Shown here: positions 26,778-37,524 of the stretch, piece by piece
How the letters are laid out: each line of letters begins with the position of its first letter
Position numbering within the stretch: position 1 is the stretch's first letter
NCBI GenBank assembly: GCA_016869735.1
Contig: VGDL01000001.1
Location: forward strand, 1-64,000
From: Alphaproteobacteria bacterium
Lineage (GTDB): Bacteria > Pseudomonadota > Alphaproteobacteria > Acetobacterales > Acetobacteraceae
Reading direction: 5' to 3'
Length of the DNA: 64,000 nucleotides
The notes under the pieces: generated by a model
Seen by the model: the letters and a program-made list of their open reading frames with translations, nothing else
Databases searched by the model: none
Told to the model about the DNA's origin: nothing
Made by a program: the position numbers and the translations under genes

Positions 26778-27674
26778 TCAGGGCCGTGGCGGGGTGGGCA
26801 GCGCTGGTGCTGCGGGCGCTGGGCGCGGCGCTGCCGGCGCAGGCGGTGCCCGCAGCCGGTCTGGCTCCAGCGCGATATTGCGCCGCACGCCAGGGCCGCC
26901 GAAGGGGTCCACTTCCTGCCCATCCAGCAGAATGTCCAGGTTTTCGGCCTTGCCCGTGGTCAGCGCGATCCCTGGGCGATTGGGAATTTCGACGGTTTCA
27001 CCAGCACGCAGCACGCGATCCGTGATCACCCGATTTGCCGGATTATCCCTGATTTGCACCCAGCTTTCGCCCTTGGCGCGGATCACGATGCGCGGTTTGT
27101 CGGGGTCTATGCGCGGGGGCGGTGGCGGCGCGGCGACTGGCGCCGGGGCGGCAGGTGCGGGCGGTTCCGCAACCGGGGCCTTGGGCGTTTCCGGAGAAGC
27201 GCTGGCGTCAGCCGCGCTTTCCAGCCGGGGCGGCAGCGGCGGCACGCTATCCACCACCCGCGCACCGCGCCCGGTCCATTGATACCAGGCGATGTAACCC
27301 GCCAGTGCAATTGCGACCCCAATCGCGGCCAAAATACCGGTCGGGATGCCACGGCTGGGCACTGGTTCCGGGAAAACCAATTCGCCCGATTTCGTCACCG
27401 CCGTGCCGGATACATCCCGAAAGCGCCGCACCGCATCATCCGCATCCAACCCCAGGGCCATGGCGTAAGACCGCACGAAACCAACGGCATAGGCAGCACC
27501 AGGCAGGTCCTTCACCCGCCCTTCCTCAAGCGCCATCAGATAGCGCTTATTGATGCGAAGCTGGGTCGCCGCATCCTCAACGCTTACGCCAAGGGCGATC
27601 CGCGCCTCACGCAGTTCCTCGCCAACGCGGGCGGCTTCCTGGACGGCATTTTCGGTGCGGGCGGAGCGCTTCAT
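26778..27674 (-). CDS. RodZ-like helix-turn-helix membrane protein (DUF4115)
   Basis: A 298-residue protein. A Cro/Xre-type HTH (residues about 17-90: VGEELREARIALGVSVEDAATQL, GFVRSYA) is followed by a single membrane helix near 112-130 (GILAAIGVAIALAGYIAWYQW), a Pro/Ala-rich periplasmic linker, a DUF4115 domain (WVQIRDN, LRAGETVEIPN, ILLDGQEVDPFG) and a second Pro/Ala-rich tail. This layout is that of RodZ, which links MreB to the envelope and sets rod shape. Position before ispG agrees with the usual gene order. Confidence 0.82.
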   Translation of the reverse strand: MKRSARTENAVQEAARVGEELREARIALGVSVEDAATQLRINKRYLMALEEGRVKDLPGAAYAVGFVRSYAMALGLDADDAVRRFRDVSGTAVTKSGELVFPEPVPSRGIPTGILAAIGVAIALAGYIAWYQWTGRGARVVDSVPPLPPRLESAADASASPETPKAPVAEPPAPAAPAPVAAPPPPPRIDPDKPRIVIRAKGESWVQIRDNPANRVITDRVLRAGETVEIPNRPGIALTTGKAENLDILLDGQEVDPFGGPGVRRNIALEPDRLRAPPAPAAPRPAPAAPALPTPPRP

Positions 27675-27689
27675 GGGCTTTCCTGCGGA

Positions 27690-28730
27690 TCAGACGGCTG
27701 CGACGGCTGAGCGCGCCATTATCGCTTGTGCGGCCTGATCGCGCAATTCAGCGATGATTTCAGCGGCGGATTGTTCGCCTGTAACCATGCCAACCGATTG
27801 CCCTGCCATGAGGGAGCCATTTTCGACATCGCCATCAATCACGGCACGGCGCAGCGCCCCGGCCCAGAAATGTTCGATATCAAGCTGCGCGGCTTCCTTC
27901 GTCAGTTCGCCCGATTGGAAGCGACGAATGGTCTCGGCCTGATGTTCCAGGAAGCGCTTGGTGCCTTGATTTTGCAGGGCGCGCACCGGGATCACGGGGA
28001 AGTTTTCATCCAATTGAATGGTCGGCATGGCATCGCGCGCATTGCCGCGGATGAAGGCCTGCTTGAAATTGGCATGCGCGATGGATTCCCGCGCACAGAC
28101 AAACCGCGTGCCGAGCTGCACGCCAGCGGCGCCCATTTCAAGATAGGACAGCATTGCCTCACCGCGGCCAATGCCACCCGCCACAAACACCGGCACATCA
28201 CGAATATGGGGCAGGATTTCCTGCGCCAGAACGGTCAGGGAAACTGGCCCGATATGCCCGCCCGCTTCGCTGCCTTCAATCACCAAAGCATCCGCCCCGG
28301 CGCGGATCAGGCGCTTCGCCAGCGCAAGCGCGGGCGCGAAACAGACAACCTTCGCGCCGCCGTCCTTGGCCTTTTTGATCACGGTGCCCGGCGGAATGCC
28401 GCCGGCGAAAACAATGTGGGAAACGCGGGCCGCAAGGCAGGTATCCACCAGCTGATCCAGCCTTGGGTGCATGGTGATCAGATTGACGCCGAAGGGCTTG
28501 CTGGTCAGCGCCTGCGTGCCCACGATTTCCTCCGCCAAGCGCGGCGGTTCCATCGCCCCGCAGGCAATCACGCCAAAGGCGCCGGCATTGGAAAGGGCGG
28601 AGACCAAATGCCTCTCACTGACCCAGGACATGGCGCCACCCATGATGGCATAGCGCGCGCCCAGAAACGCCGCGCCACGCGCCATCAGCCGATCAAGCTG
28701 CGCCAGGGCCTTGGTCATGTCGTCACTCAT
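27690..28730 (-). CDS. Nitronate monooxygenase family flavoprotein
   Basis: A 346-residue TIM-barrel flavoprotein. Family marks: AIMGGAMSWVSERHLVSALSNAG at the N-terminus, GVNLITMHP, EGSEAGGHIGP (FMN phosphate and active-site region), FVAGGIGRGEAM and GAAGVQLGTRFVCARES. Members oxidise nitronates (2-nitropropane dioxygenase) or, as FabK, reduce enoyl-ACP; the EAGGHIG motif is common to both, and the presence of fabI makes a FabK role unnecessary. The start overlaps the lysC stop by 4 bases. Physiological substrate uncertain. Confidence 0.82.
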   Translation of the reverse strand: MSDDMTKALAQLDRLMARGAAFLGARYAIMGGAMSWVSERHLVSALSNAGAFGVIACGAMEPPRLAEEIVGTQALTSKPFGVNLITMHPRLDQLVDTCLAARVSHIVFAGGIPPGTVIKKAKDGGAKVVCFAPALALAKRLIRAGADALVIEGSEAGGHIGPVSLTVLAQEILPHIRDVPVFVAGGIGRGEAMLSYLEMGAAGVQLGTRFVCARESIAHANFKQAFIRGNARDAMPTIQLDENFPVIPVRALQNQGTKRFLEHQAETIRRFQSGELTKEAAQLDIEHFWAGALRRAVIDGDVENGSLMAGQSVGMVTGEQSAAEIIAELRDQAAQAIMARSAVAAV

Positions 28731-29950
28731 GCCGGCGCATCCAAACCATAGGCCGTGTGCAGGGCACGTACCGCAAGTTCGGTGTAGTCAGCGCTGACCA
28801 GCACGCTCACCTTGATTTCGCTGGTGGAAATCACCTGGATATTGATGCCCTTTTCGGACAGCGCCTTGAACATGGTGGTCGCAACCCCGGCGTGGCTTCG
28901 CATCCCAATGCCAACCACGCTGATCTTGGTCACATCCGGGTCAGCCAGCAGCGCTTCATAGCCAAGATCGCTGCGCGCCTTTGCCAGCACATCCTGCGTG
29001 CGGGCGAGATCAACCTTGCCGATGGTGAATGTCATGTCCGTGCTGCCATCGGCGCCAATATTCTGGACGATCATGTCCACATTCACATTGGCCTTCGCGA
29101 GCGCGCCAAACACGGCAGCGGCCACACCGGGCCTGTCCGGCACACGGCGGAGCGTGATCTTGGCGTCATCGCGCGAATAGGCGATGCCGGAAACGACGGG
29201 CTGTTCCACGATTTCATCCTCATCAACCACGAGCGAGCCTGGCTTATCCTCAAAGCTTGAGAGCACCTGCACGCGTACACGCTGCTTCATCGCAAGTTCG
29301 ACCGAACGCGTCTGCAAGACCTTGGCGCCAACGGAAGCGAGTTCAAGCATTTCCTCATAGGAAATGCGTTCCAGCTTGCGCGCGCGCGGCACGATGCGCG
29401 GGTCGGTCGTGTAGATGCCATCCACATCGGTATAAATATCGCAGCGATCTGCCTTCACGGCGGCGGCGATGGCGACAGCCGAAAGATCGGACCCGCCACG
29501 GCCAAGGGTGGTGATGCGGTTGCGCGAGGGCTCAATGCCCTGAAAGCCCGCCACCACCGGCACTTGGCCTTGCTGCATGCGTTCAATCAGCGCGGCGCCA
29601 TCAATGCTTTCAACCCGCGCCTTGCCATGCGCCTGATCCGTGATGATCGGCACCTGCCAGCCCTGCCAGGAACGCGCATCAACGCCAATCGCTTGCAGCG
29701 CAATGGCGGTCAGGCCGGTTGTGACTTGCTCACCAGTTGCGACCACAGTGTCATATTCGCGGGCATCATGCAGTGCCGAGAGGTCCTGGCACCATTTCAC
29801 CAACTGATTGGTGACGCCCGACATGGCGGAGACCACGACAGCGACTTGATGGCCGGCATCCACCTCTCGCTTCACGCGGGCGGCGACATTGCGGATACGA
29901 TCCAGATCAGCGACTGAGGTGCCGCCGAATTTCATGACGATACGGGCCAT
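28727..29950 (-). CDS. lysC: Aspartokinase
   Basis: The start is set at the ATG at 29950 (MARIVMKFGGTSVAD), 407 residues; the ORF-track extension to 30499 is antisense to ubiG. The kinase domain has KFGGTSVAD, VVVSAMSGVTN, TTLGRGGSDLSAVA and YTDVDGIYTTDPR. Two ACT domains at the C-terminus (AAVFGALAKANVNVDMIVQN; TTMFKALSEKGINIQVISTS) indicate feedback control by lysine and/or threonine. It makes aspartyl phosphate, the first step towards lysine, threonine and methionine. Monofunctional type. Confidence 0.95.
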   Translation of the reverse strand: MARIVMKFGGTSVADLDRIRNVAARVKREVDAGHQVAVVVSAMSGVTNQLVKWCQDLSALHDAREYDTVVATGEQVTTGLTAIALQAIGVDARSWQGWQVPIITDQAHGKARVESIDGAALIERMQQGQVPVVAGFQGIEPSRNRITTLGRGGSDLSAVAIAAAVKADRCDIYTDVDGIYTTDPRIVPRARKLERISYEEMLELASVGAKVLQTRSVELAMKQRVRVQVLSSFEDKPGSLVVDEDEIVEQPVVSGIAYSRDDAKITLRRVPDRPGVAAAVFGALAKANVNVDMIVQNIGADGSTDMTFTIGKVDLARTQDVLAKARSDLGYEALLADPDVTKISVVGIGMRSHAGVATTMFKALSEKGINIQVISTSEIKVSVLVSADYTELAVRALHTAYGLDAPA

Positions 29951-30085
29951 AGAAGGCTTTTTTCCCTGGGCGGGGCGGAAAAGGAATGGCCGGCGGTTGC
30001 ACCGGCGCGCGGGGCGGGACAGATACCGGGGGGGCCGGGGACGCGCAACCCACCCCGAAGGTTCAGCGCAAGAAAGGGCAGCATC

Positions 30086-30820
30086 TTGGCGGAAGCAACG
30101 GCGCTTGAGGCGGAAATCGCCAAATTCGACGCGCTCGCGGCGCGCTGGTGGGATCCGAATGGGCCGATGAAGCCGCTCCATCGGATGAACCCGGTGCGTA
30201 TTGGCTGGATTGCCGAAAGGCTGGCCCTCGCCCATGGCCGCAAACCTGCGGGGGCGGCGCCTTTGGCGGGGCTTAGGGTGCTGGATGTGGGCTGCGGGGC
30301 GGGGCTGGCTTCTGAGGCACTCGCCCGGCTGGGTGCCGAGGTCACAGGGATGGATGCCGCGCCGGAGGCCCTGGCCGCCGCCCGCGCCCATGCTGCGGCG
30401 GGCGGGCTGGCGATTGATTACCGCCAGGGCGGGCCGGAGGATTTGGCCGAGGAAGCGGGCAGCTTTGACGCGGTGGTCTGCCTGGAAGTGATTGAACATG
30501 TGACGGAACGCGCGGCCTTCCTGGCCGCTTTGGCGCGCGCCGCCCGGCCTGGGGGGATGGTGTTTCTTTCCACGCTGAACCGGACGCCGCGATCCTTCCT
30601 GATGGCGAAACTCGGGGCCGAATATCTGCTACGGCTGCTGCCGGTGGGCACACATGATTGGCGCATGTTCGTAACCCCGGCTGAGCTTGGCACGGGGCTG
30701 CGCGGAACGGGGTTGCGCGTGGCTGATTTGGCCGGGATGGAAATGGGGCTTTCGGGCGCCTGGCGCATCACCCGCGATACGGGGGTGAATTACCTGATGA
30801 TGGCGGAGAAGCCGGGTTGA
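30086..30820 (+). CDS. ubiG: Ubiquinone biosynthesis O-methyltransferase UbiG
   Basis: A 244-residue SAM-dependent methyltransferase doing both O-methylations in ubiquinone synthesis. N-terminal 'AKFDALAARWWDPNGPMKPLH' is the UbiG signature, followed by NPVRIGWI, SAM motif VLDVGCGAGLASEALAR and CLEVIEHV. The start codon appears to be TTG at 30086 with a purine-rich GAAAGGG site upstream; no in-frame ATG fits. The gene diverges from lysC with a 135-base gap. Two strong palindromes directly follow its stop. Confidence 0.94.
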   Translation: MAEATALEAEIAKFDALAARWWDPNGPMKPLHRMNPVRIGWIAERLALAHGRKPAGAAPLAGLRVLDVGCGAGLASEALARLGAEVTGMDAAPEALAAARAHAAAGGLAIDYRQGGPEDLAEEAGSFDAVVCLEVIEHVTERAAFLAALARAARPGGMVFLSTLNRTPRSFLMAKLGAEYLLRLLPVGTHDWRMFVTPAELGTGLRGTGLRVADLAGMEMGLSGAWRITRDTGVNYLMMAEKPG

Positions 30821-30864
30821 GTGTTTTCAAGCCAAGTGGAATCACTTGGCGACTCGGAAAACAC
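30821..30864. repeat. Nested palindrome directly after ubiG
   Basis: Outer arms GTGTTTTC and GAAAACAC enclose an inner hairpin CCAAGTG-gaat-CACTTGG. It starts at the base after the ubiG stop. It has no T-tract, and together with the next palindrome looks like a dispersed REP-type element that may also act as a bidirectional terminator. Confidence 0.6.
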
Positions 30865-30880
30865 GATCAAACAAAAGCTT

Positions 30881-30918
30881 AGTGCGGTTTCCGTGAACTG
30901 GTGTGAACGGGAACCGCA

Positions 30919-30920
<2 letters not shown>
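30881..30920. repeat. Second palindrome between ubiG and yraN
   Basis: Arms AGTGCGGTTTCCGT and ACGGGAACCGCACT pair over 14 bases with one mismatch around a 12-base loop. The right arm overlaps the stop codon of the convergent yraN gene by two bases. Such AGTGCGGTT-type palindromes look like intergenic repeats of alphaproteobacteria; terminator function is likely. Confidence 0.6.
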
Positions 30921-33029
<2,109 letters not shown>

Positions 33030-33199
33030 GGCGCGGCCGAGGCACGTGGCGTCACTCTGGCTTCAAAGGCGTGCAGAAACCAGAATTTAAAGTTTTTTGG
33101 CAAACAAAAGAGAACAGAAAACGAACCGCAATTTCATATTAAAGACAATAATTGTTGAGTGACATAGAATGCGTCCTGTGGGACTTAGGCAGGATGTTC

Positions 33200-33976
33200 A
33201 TGATCAGGAAGGCTGTCATTTTGGCGGGCGGGCGCGGCACGCGCCTTGGCGCGGAAACCCAGCTTCGCCCGAAGCCCATGGTGGATATCGGAGGTCGCCC
33301 GATCCTGTGGCACATCATGAAATCCTATGCCGCGCATGGCATCAGGGATTTCGTGATCTGCCCTGGCTACAAAGGCCAATTGATCAAGGAATATTTCCTG
33401 AATTACCGCGCCCATTCATCGGATCTGACGCTGGATCTGGCCTCTGGCAGCGCCTCCTGGTTGACCCCGCCGGCCGAGGATTGGCGCGTGACGCTGGTGG
33501 ACACTGGTGAGGATACGCAAACCGGTGGCAGGCTTGGCCGCGTGGCGCAGCATTTGCGGGGCGAAGAAGGCTTCTGCCTGACCTATGGCGATGGTGTTTC
33601 CGATGTGGATATCGGGGCGCTGATTGCTTTTCACCGTGCCCATGGCCGGGATGCGACCGTCACTGCCGTGGTGCCGCCCGGGCGCTTTGGTGCTTTGGAA
33701 CGCGCGGGCGATGAGGTGCGCGCATTCACCGAAAAACCGCCCGGTGATGGTGCCACCATCAATGGCGGATTTTTCGTGCTTTCGCCGCGCGTGCTGGACC
33801 GTATTGATGGCGATGATTGCGTCTGGGAACAGGCGCCGTTGCGGGGCTTGGCGGCCGATGATCAGCTGCGCGCCTTTGACCATCGTGGCTTCTGGCACCC
33901 GATGGACACGCCACGTGATCGCGATGTGCTGGAAGGGCTTTGGCAGGATGGCGCAGCTCCCTGGAAGCAATGGTGA
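33200..33976 (+). CDS. rfbF: Glucose-1-phosphate cytidylyltransferase
   Basis: The ATG at 33200 gives 258 residues, the usual length (ATGs at 33194 and 33152 are alternatives). Nucleotidyltransferase features: AVILAGGRGTRLGAET, RPKPMVDIGGRPILWHIM, CLTYGDGVSDVD, GATINGGFFVLSPRVLD, and WHPMDTPRDRDVLE. It makes CDP-glucose from CTP and glucose 1-phosphate, the first step to CDP-linked deoxysugars. It heads a three-gene overlapping cassette. The upstream 170 bases are AT-rich and unlike the surrounding DNA, and probably hold the promoter. Confidence 0.95.
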   Translation: MIRKAVILAGGRGTRLGAETQLRPKPMVDIGGRPILWHIMKSYAAHGIRDFVICPGYKGQLIKEYFLNYRAHSSDLTLDLASGSASWLTPPAEDWRVTLVDTGEDTQTGGRLGRVAQHLRGEEGFCLTYGDGVSDVDIGALIAFHRAHGRDATVTAVVPPGRFGALERAGDEVRAFTEKPPGDGATINGGFFVLSPRVLDRIDGDDCVWEQAPLRGLAADDQLRAFDHRGFWHPMDTPRDRDVLEGLWQDGAAPWKQW

Positions 33977-35016
33977 TGCGCCAAGCCTCCGTTCATTTCT
34001 GGCGCAGCAAGCGCGTTCTGCTGACCGGCCATACCGGCTTCAAGGGGGCTTGGCTTGCGCTGCTGCTGGAACGGTTGGGCGCTGAGGTCACAGGCTTTGC
34101 ATTGGCGCCGGAAGCGGGGCCTTCGGCTTTTGTCGCGCTACGCCCGGCCATCACGTCGCGCATCGGTAATCTGCGCGATGCGGCGGCGGTGCAGGCAGCG
34201 GTGCAGGCCGCGCGGCCTAAAATTGTTTTGCATCTTGCAGCCCAAGCGCTCGTCGGGCGCGGCTATCGCGACCCGGAAGGCACCTTCGCCAGTAACCTCA
34301 CCGGCACCATCAACCTGATGCAGGCTTTGCGCGGCGCCGGCGCCAAGGCCGCGCTGATCATCACCAGCGACAAGGTCTATCGCAACAACAATCAAGGTCG
34401 CGCCTTTCGTGAAGATGATCCGCTTGGCGGGCATGATCCCTACAGTGCCTCCAAGGCAGCTTGCGAAATCGCGGTTGCGTCCTGGCGCGCGAGTTTCGGC
34501 GCCGAGATTGGGGGCATGGCGACGGCGCGCGCCGGCAATGTGATTGGTGGCGGTGATTTCGGCGCGGAACGGTTGATCCCTGATCTGGTGCGCGCGCGCA
34601 TCGCGGGTGAAACGCTGGTCATCCGCCGCCCGGATGCCACGCGCCCCTTCCAGCATGTCTTGGATGTGCTGCGCGGATATTTGCTGCATGCGGAAGCGCT
34701 TTGGGAGGGCAGCGCGCCACAGGCGCTCAATTTCGGCCCGCGCGATACTGAAATCTCGGTCCGCCGCGTGCTGGAACTTTATGGCGCCGCCGCTGGCGCG
34801 CCGATTGCGTGGGAAGCCGCGCCCGCACCGCCCATGGAAGAAGCGCAGCGCCTTGCCTTGGATAGCGGCCTTGCCATGCAAAGCCTGGGCTGGGCGCCGC
34901 GCCATGATGCCGCCAGCGCCATCGCCGCCACGGCGCGCTGGTATGAAGCCTGGCGCGGCGGCGCCGATGGCCGCGCCTTGGCGCTGGCCGAAATTGAGGA
35001 AGCGGTTTCACCATGA
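33976..35016 (+). CDS. rfbG: CDP-glucose 4,6-dehydratase
   Basis: The start ATG at 33976 shares its A with the rfbF stop (TGATG), giving 346 residues. It is an extended SDR: VLLTGHTGFKGAWLALLLERLG (NAD-binding), HLAAQALVGRGY, the active-site ITSDKVYRNN, and YSASKAACE (Tyr-Lys pair), with ARAGNVIGGGDF. It converts CDP-glucose to CDP-4-keto-6-deoxyglucose. It is slightly shorter than typical RfbG (about 357-360). The next gene overlaps by 4 bases and encodes a sugar C-methyltransferase. Confidence 0.94.
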   Translation: MRQASVHFWRSKRVLLTGHTGFKGAWLALLLERLGAEVTGFALAPEAGPSAFVALRPAITSRIGNLRDAAAVQAAVQAARPKIVLHLAAQALVGRGYRDPEGTFASNLTGTINLMQALRGAGAKAALIITSDKVYRNNNQGRAFREDDPLGGHDPYSASKAACEIAVASWRASFGAEIGGMATARAGNVIGGGDFGAERLIPDLVRARIAGETLVIRRPDATRPFQHVLDVLRGYLLHAEALWEGSAPQALNFGPRDTEISVRRVLELYGAAAGAPIAWEAAPAPPMEEAQRLALDSGLAMQSLGWAPRHDAASAIAATARWYEAWRGGADGRALALAEIEEAVSP

Positions 35017-36251
35017 ACACCCAGCCTGCATGCCGCCCCATCACCGCCTGCCGCGCCTGTGGTGGCGCCATCAGCGCCATGTTCTGCGATTTGGGCGCGA
35101 CACCGCTCGCCAATGATTACCCGCTGCCAGATTCTGCGCCGCTGCCGCGCTATCCGCTTGCAGCCGTGGTCTGCGGTACCTGCCGCATGGTGCAATTGGA
35201 TCACGTGGTGGAAGCCGAGGCGATCTTCACTGATTACGCCTATTTCTCCTCCTTCTCGGAGAGCTGGCTTGATCACGCCGCGCGTTATGCTGGCGCGATG
35301 CGTGAATGCCTTTCGCTTGGTGCGCAAAGCCTCGTGGTCGAAATCGCGAGCAATGATGGCTATCTGCTGCGCAATTTCGTGGCCGCCGGCATCCCTTGCC
35401 TTGGGGTGGAGCCTGCCGCGAATGTTGCCGCATCAGCCGTGGCGGCTGGCGTGCCGACCGAAGTGCGCTTCTTTGGGCGCGAAGCCGCGCAGGATATCGT
35501 GGCGCGGCGCGGCCATGCGGATTTGGTGATTGCCAATAATGTGCTGGCGCATGTGCCGGATGTGGTGGATTTCGCTGCCGGCCTTGCGCATCTGGCGGGA
35601 TCGCGTGGCGTTGTTACCATTGAAGCGCCGCATCTGCTTTCCTTCGTGGATGGGGTGCAATTCGATACGATTTATCATGAACACTATGCCTATTGGTCGC
35701 TTTATGCGGAGGAACGTTTGCTCCGCGCCCAGGGCTTGCGTGTTTTTGATGTGGAAAAGCTCACGACCCATGGAGGTAGTCTTCGCTATTTTGCGACCGC
35801 CGATGCATCACGCGCGGATATGCCAGGCCTGGTCGCAATGCGCGCGGAGGAAGCCAAGCGTGGCATCGCCAATGATGTCTTTTATCAGGGGTTCAATGCG
35901 CGGGTTGCGGCGACGCTGGCCGCTTTCAAGGCGTGGCTGGCGCAATGCCGCGCGCAGGGGCTGAAGCTTGCCGCCTATGGCGCGGCGGCCAAGGGCAATA
36001 CCCTCCTGAATGCGGCGGGGGTGACGGCCGCGGATTTCATCGCGGTTGCGGATCGGAACCCAGCGAAGCAGCAGCGGCTTTTACCCGGCAGCGCCATCCC
36101 GATCGTTACGCCTGAGGCGCTGCTGGCGCTGGCGCCGGATGTGATCCTGATTTTGCCGTGGAATCTGGCCGATGAAATCACCGGCCAATTGCGCCTGGCA
36201 GGCTACAAGGGGCGGCTGGCGACTGCTCTACCCGAACCGCGCTGGCTATAG
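35013..36251 (+). CDS. NDP-sugar C-methyltransferase-type SAM-dependent methyltransferase
   Basis: 412 residues in three parts typical of sugar C-methyltransferases such as TylC3 and NovU. They are an N-terminal zinc-binding region (CRACGG near residue 14, VCGTCRMVQLDHVV), a SAM-binding domain (VVEIASNDGYLLRNF, then NNVLAHVPD and EHYAYWS), and a C-terminal Methyltransf_14 domain (AAYGAAAKGNTLLN, ADRNPAKQQRLLPG). It probably adds a methyl group at C-3 of the 4-keto-6-deoxy sugar made by RfbG, so the product would be a branched CDP-hexose. No epimerase or glycosyltransferase follows, so the pathway is incomplete here. Confidence 0.86.
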   Translation: MNTQPACRPITACRACGGAISAMFCDLGATPLANDYPLPDSAPLPRYPLAAVVCGTCRMVQLDHVVEAEAIFTDYAYFSSFSESWLDHAARYAGAMRECLSLGAQSLVVEIASNDGYLLRNFVAAGIPCLGVEPAANVAASAVAAGVPTEVRFFGREAAQDIVARRGHADLVIANNVLAHVPDVVDFAAGLAHLAGSRGVVTIEAPHLLSFVDGVQFDTIYHEHYAYWSLYAEERLLRAQGLRVFDVEKLTTHGGSLRYFATADASRADMPGLVAMRAEEAKRGIANDVFYQGFNARVAATLAAFKAWLAQCRAQGLKLAAYGAAAKGNTLLNAAGVTAADFIAVADRNPAKQQRLLPGSAIPIVTPEALLALAPDVILILPWNLADEITGQLRLAGYKGRLATALPEPRWL

Positions 36252-36262
36252 CGCGGCTTGCA

Positions 36263-36724
36263 TCAATTCGCCGGGCGCGGCGCGCCAGAATCACCAACAC
36301 CGAGCGCTTGCGCCATGCTTTGAATGGCCTCGCGCTTCGCTTCCTCACAGGCGGAAGGGGTCAAGACGCCTGAGGTGCAGGCAGCGTCGATATCGGTAAG
36401 GCGGCGGGCAAGAAGGGCCGCGGGCGAGGGGGGAGGCGTAACGGGATCGACCACACTTGCCTTCACTTGCTGCGTGACACCCCTCAGCGCCGCAACCACA
36501 TCCGCGCCGACCCAATTGGTGACAGGCAGCAAGGGAACGATAATGAACAGAATACCCGCGATGGCGCTCACTGAGAAAATCGGCGTGGTCATGACATTAA
36601 TGGCCGCTGAAATCAGCGGCACCATGGCTACTGCAAACGCCGCACCGCCTTCCATCCCGACGGCTTGTGCCGCGATGAACACACCAATCGCGAGAACCGC
36701 GCCCGAAAATATCCTGAATCCCAT
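36263..36724 (-). CDS. Small hypothetical membrane protein
   Basis: 153 residues: an N-terminal hydrophobic segment (FSGAVLAIGVFIAAQAVG), a Gly/Ala-rich second one, and a third strong helix (SVSAIAGILFIIVPLLPV) near residues 52-70. The cytosolic or periplasmic C-terminus ends with a short helical motif, LLARRLTDIDAACTSGVLTPSACEEAKREAI, which resembles a SHOCT-like domain. No family is firmly recognised. It converges on the methyltransferase gene with 11 bases between stops. Its upstream region (36730-36830) is strongly AT-rich. Confidence 0.6.
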   Translation of the reverse strand: MGFRIFSGAVLAIGVFIAAQAVGMEGGAAFAVAMVPLISAAINVMTTPIFSVSAIAGILFIIVPLLPVTNWVGADVVAALRGVTQQVKASVVDPVTPPPSPAALLARRLTDIDAACTSGVLTPSACEEAKREAIQSMAQALGVGDSGAPRPAN

Positions 36725-36888
36725 AATATTCCTGCCATTTCGAGAGTAGATGTTCTAAATCACAAATTATCGATATAATATCTTATTATTAACAAAAATA
36801 CAACTCGTTTTCCCGATCCTTGATAATCCTTAAGCCTTCTGGATAGCCGGATCCTGGCGGTCATAGCCCACCGCCAGTGGCGCCTGAC

Positions 36889-37392
36889 CTATCGCCCCAT
36901 TCGGGCAGGGTTGTTCATGGTGCTGGTCGAGGTTTCGGAAAGGCTTGGGCGCCCGATATTGCCGAATAAGGCTTGCAGCATGTTCCGTTCTGTGCCCGGC
37001 ACTGGGGTTTCGCGGGATACCATGCCCACATTTTGCCCGTCCTCGGGCTTCAATTCGCGGATATCCTGCACCACGCCGCGACGATCAAAGCTGATCGCCA
37101 CCACAACACGGTCGCGCAATTCCAGGTAACGCCCGGGCATCAACTGGGTATTGCCGCTGATGTAGTACCAATTCTCCTCATCGAAGGTGCCGCGCGCCGT
37201 GGGCGGGCCCAGCAAGGCCAGCACATCGCCACGGGTCTGCACCCCCTTGGTGACTTGAGAAAGCCTCTCCGCATCCACGCGATTGCCGCGCGGCACCGGG
37301 GGCGGGGCCAGTCTATCACAGGCGCCCAGCGCAAGGGCAGCCAGAAGGACAAAGGCGCTTATGCGGCACTTGGCGCGCAATTCTTCAGCCAT
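36889..37392 (-). CDS. bamE: Outer membrane protein assembly factor BamE (SmpA/OmlA) lipoprotein
   Basis: The start is set at the ATG at 37392 (MAEELRAKC), 167 residues; the longer ORF is not conserved. A lipobox LALGAC places the lipidated Cys near residue 25. The SmpA/OmlA fold is seen in QVTKGVQTRGDVLALLGPPTARGTFDEENWYYIS, followed by a VVVAISFDRRGVVQ strand. BamE is part of the complex that inserts beta-barrel proteins into the outer membrane. It diverges from the bc1 chaperone gene, a common arrangement in related genomes. Confidence 0.9.
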   Translation of the reverse strand: MAEELRAKCRISAFVLLAALALGACDRLAPPPVPRGNRVDAERLSQVTKGVQTRGDVLALLGPPTARGTFDEENWYYISGNTQLMPGRYLELRDRVVVAISFDRRGVVQDIRELKPEDGQNVGMVSRETPVPGTERNMLQALFGNIGRPSLSETSTSTMNNPARMGR

Positions 37393-37524
37393 ATCGCGGT
37401 TCCCAGCCCAAGACGCCCCGTTCAAGATTGACCATTCGCCGCTCCGGACCCATGTCCTTTGTCCTCGATAGCCATCCCCGGCCTCTGGGGTCAACCACTG
37501 GCTTCCGGCTTTGGAACAGGATCA

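Noticed and set aside
29951-30499. N-terminal extension of the aspartokinase ORF
   Set aside because: It is antisense to ubiG and low in aspartokinase similarity; MARIVMKFGGTSV at 29950 is the standard start.
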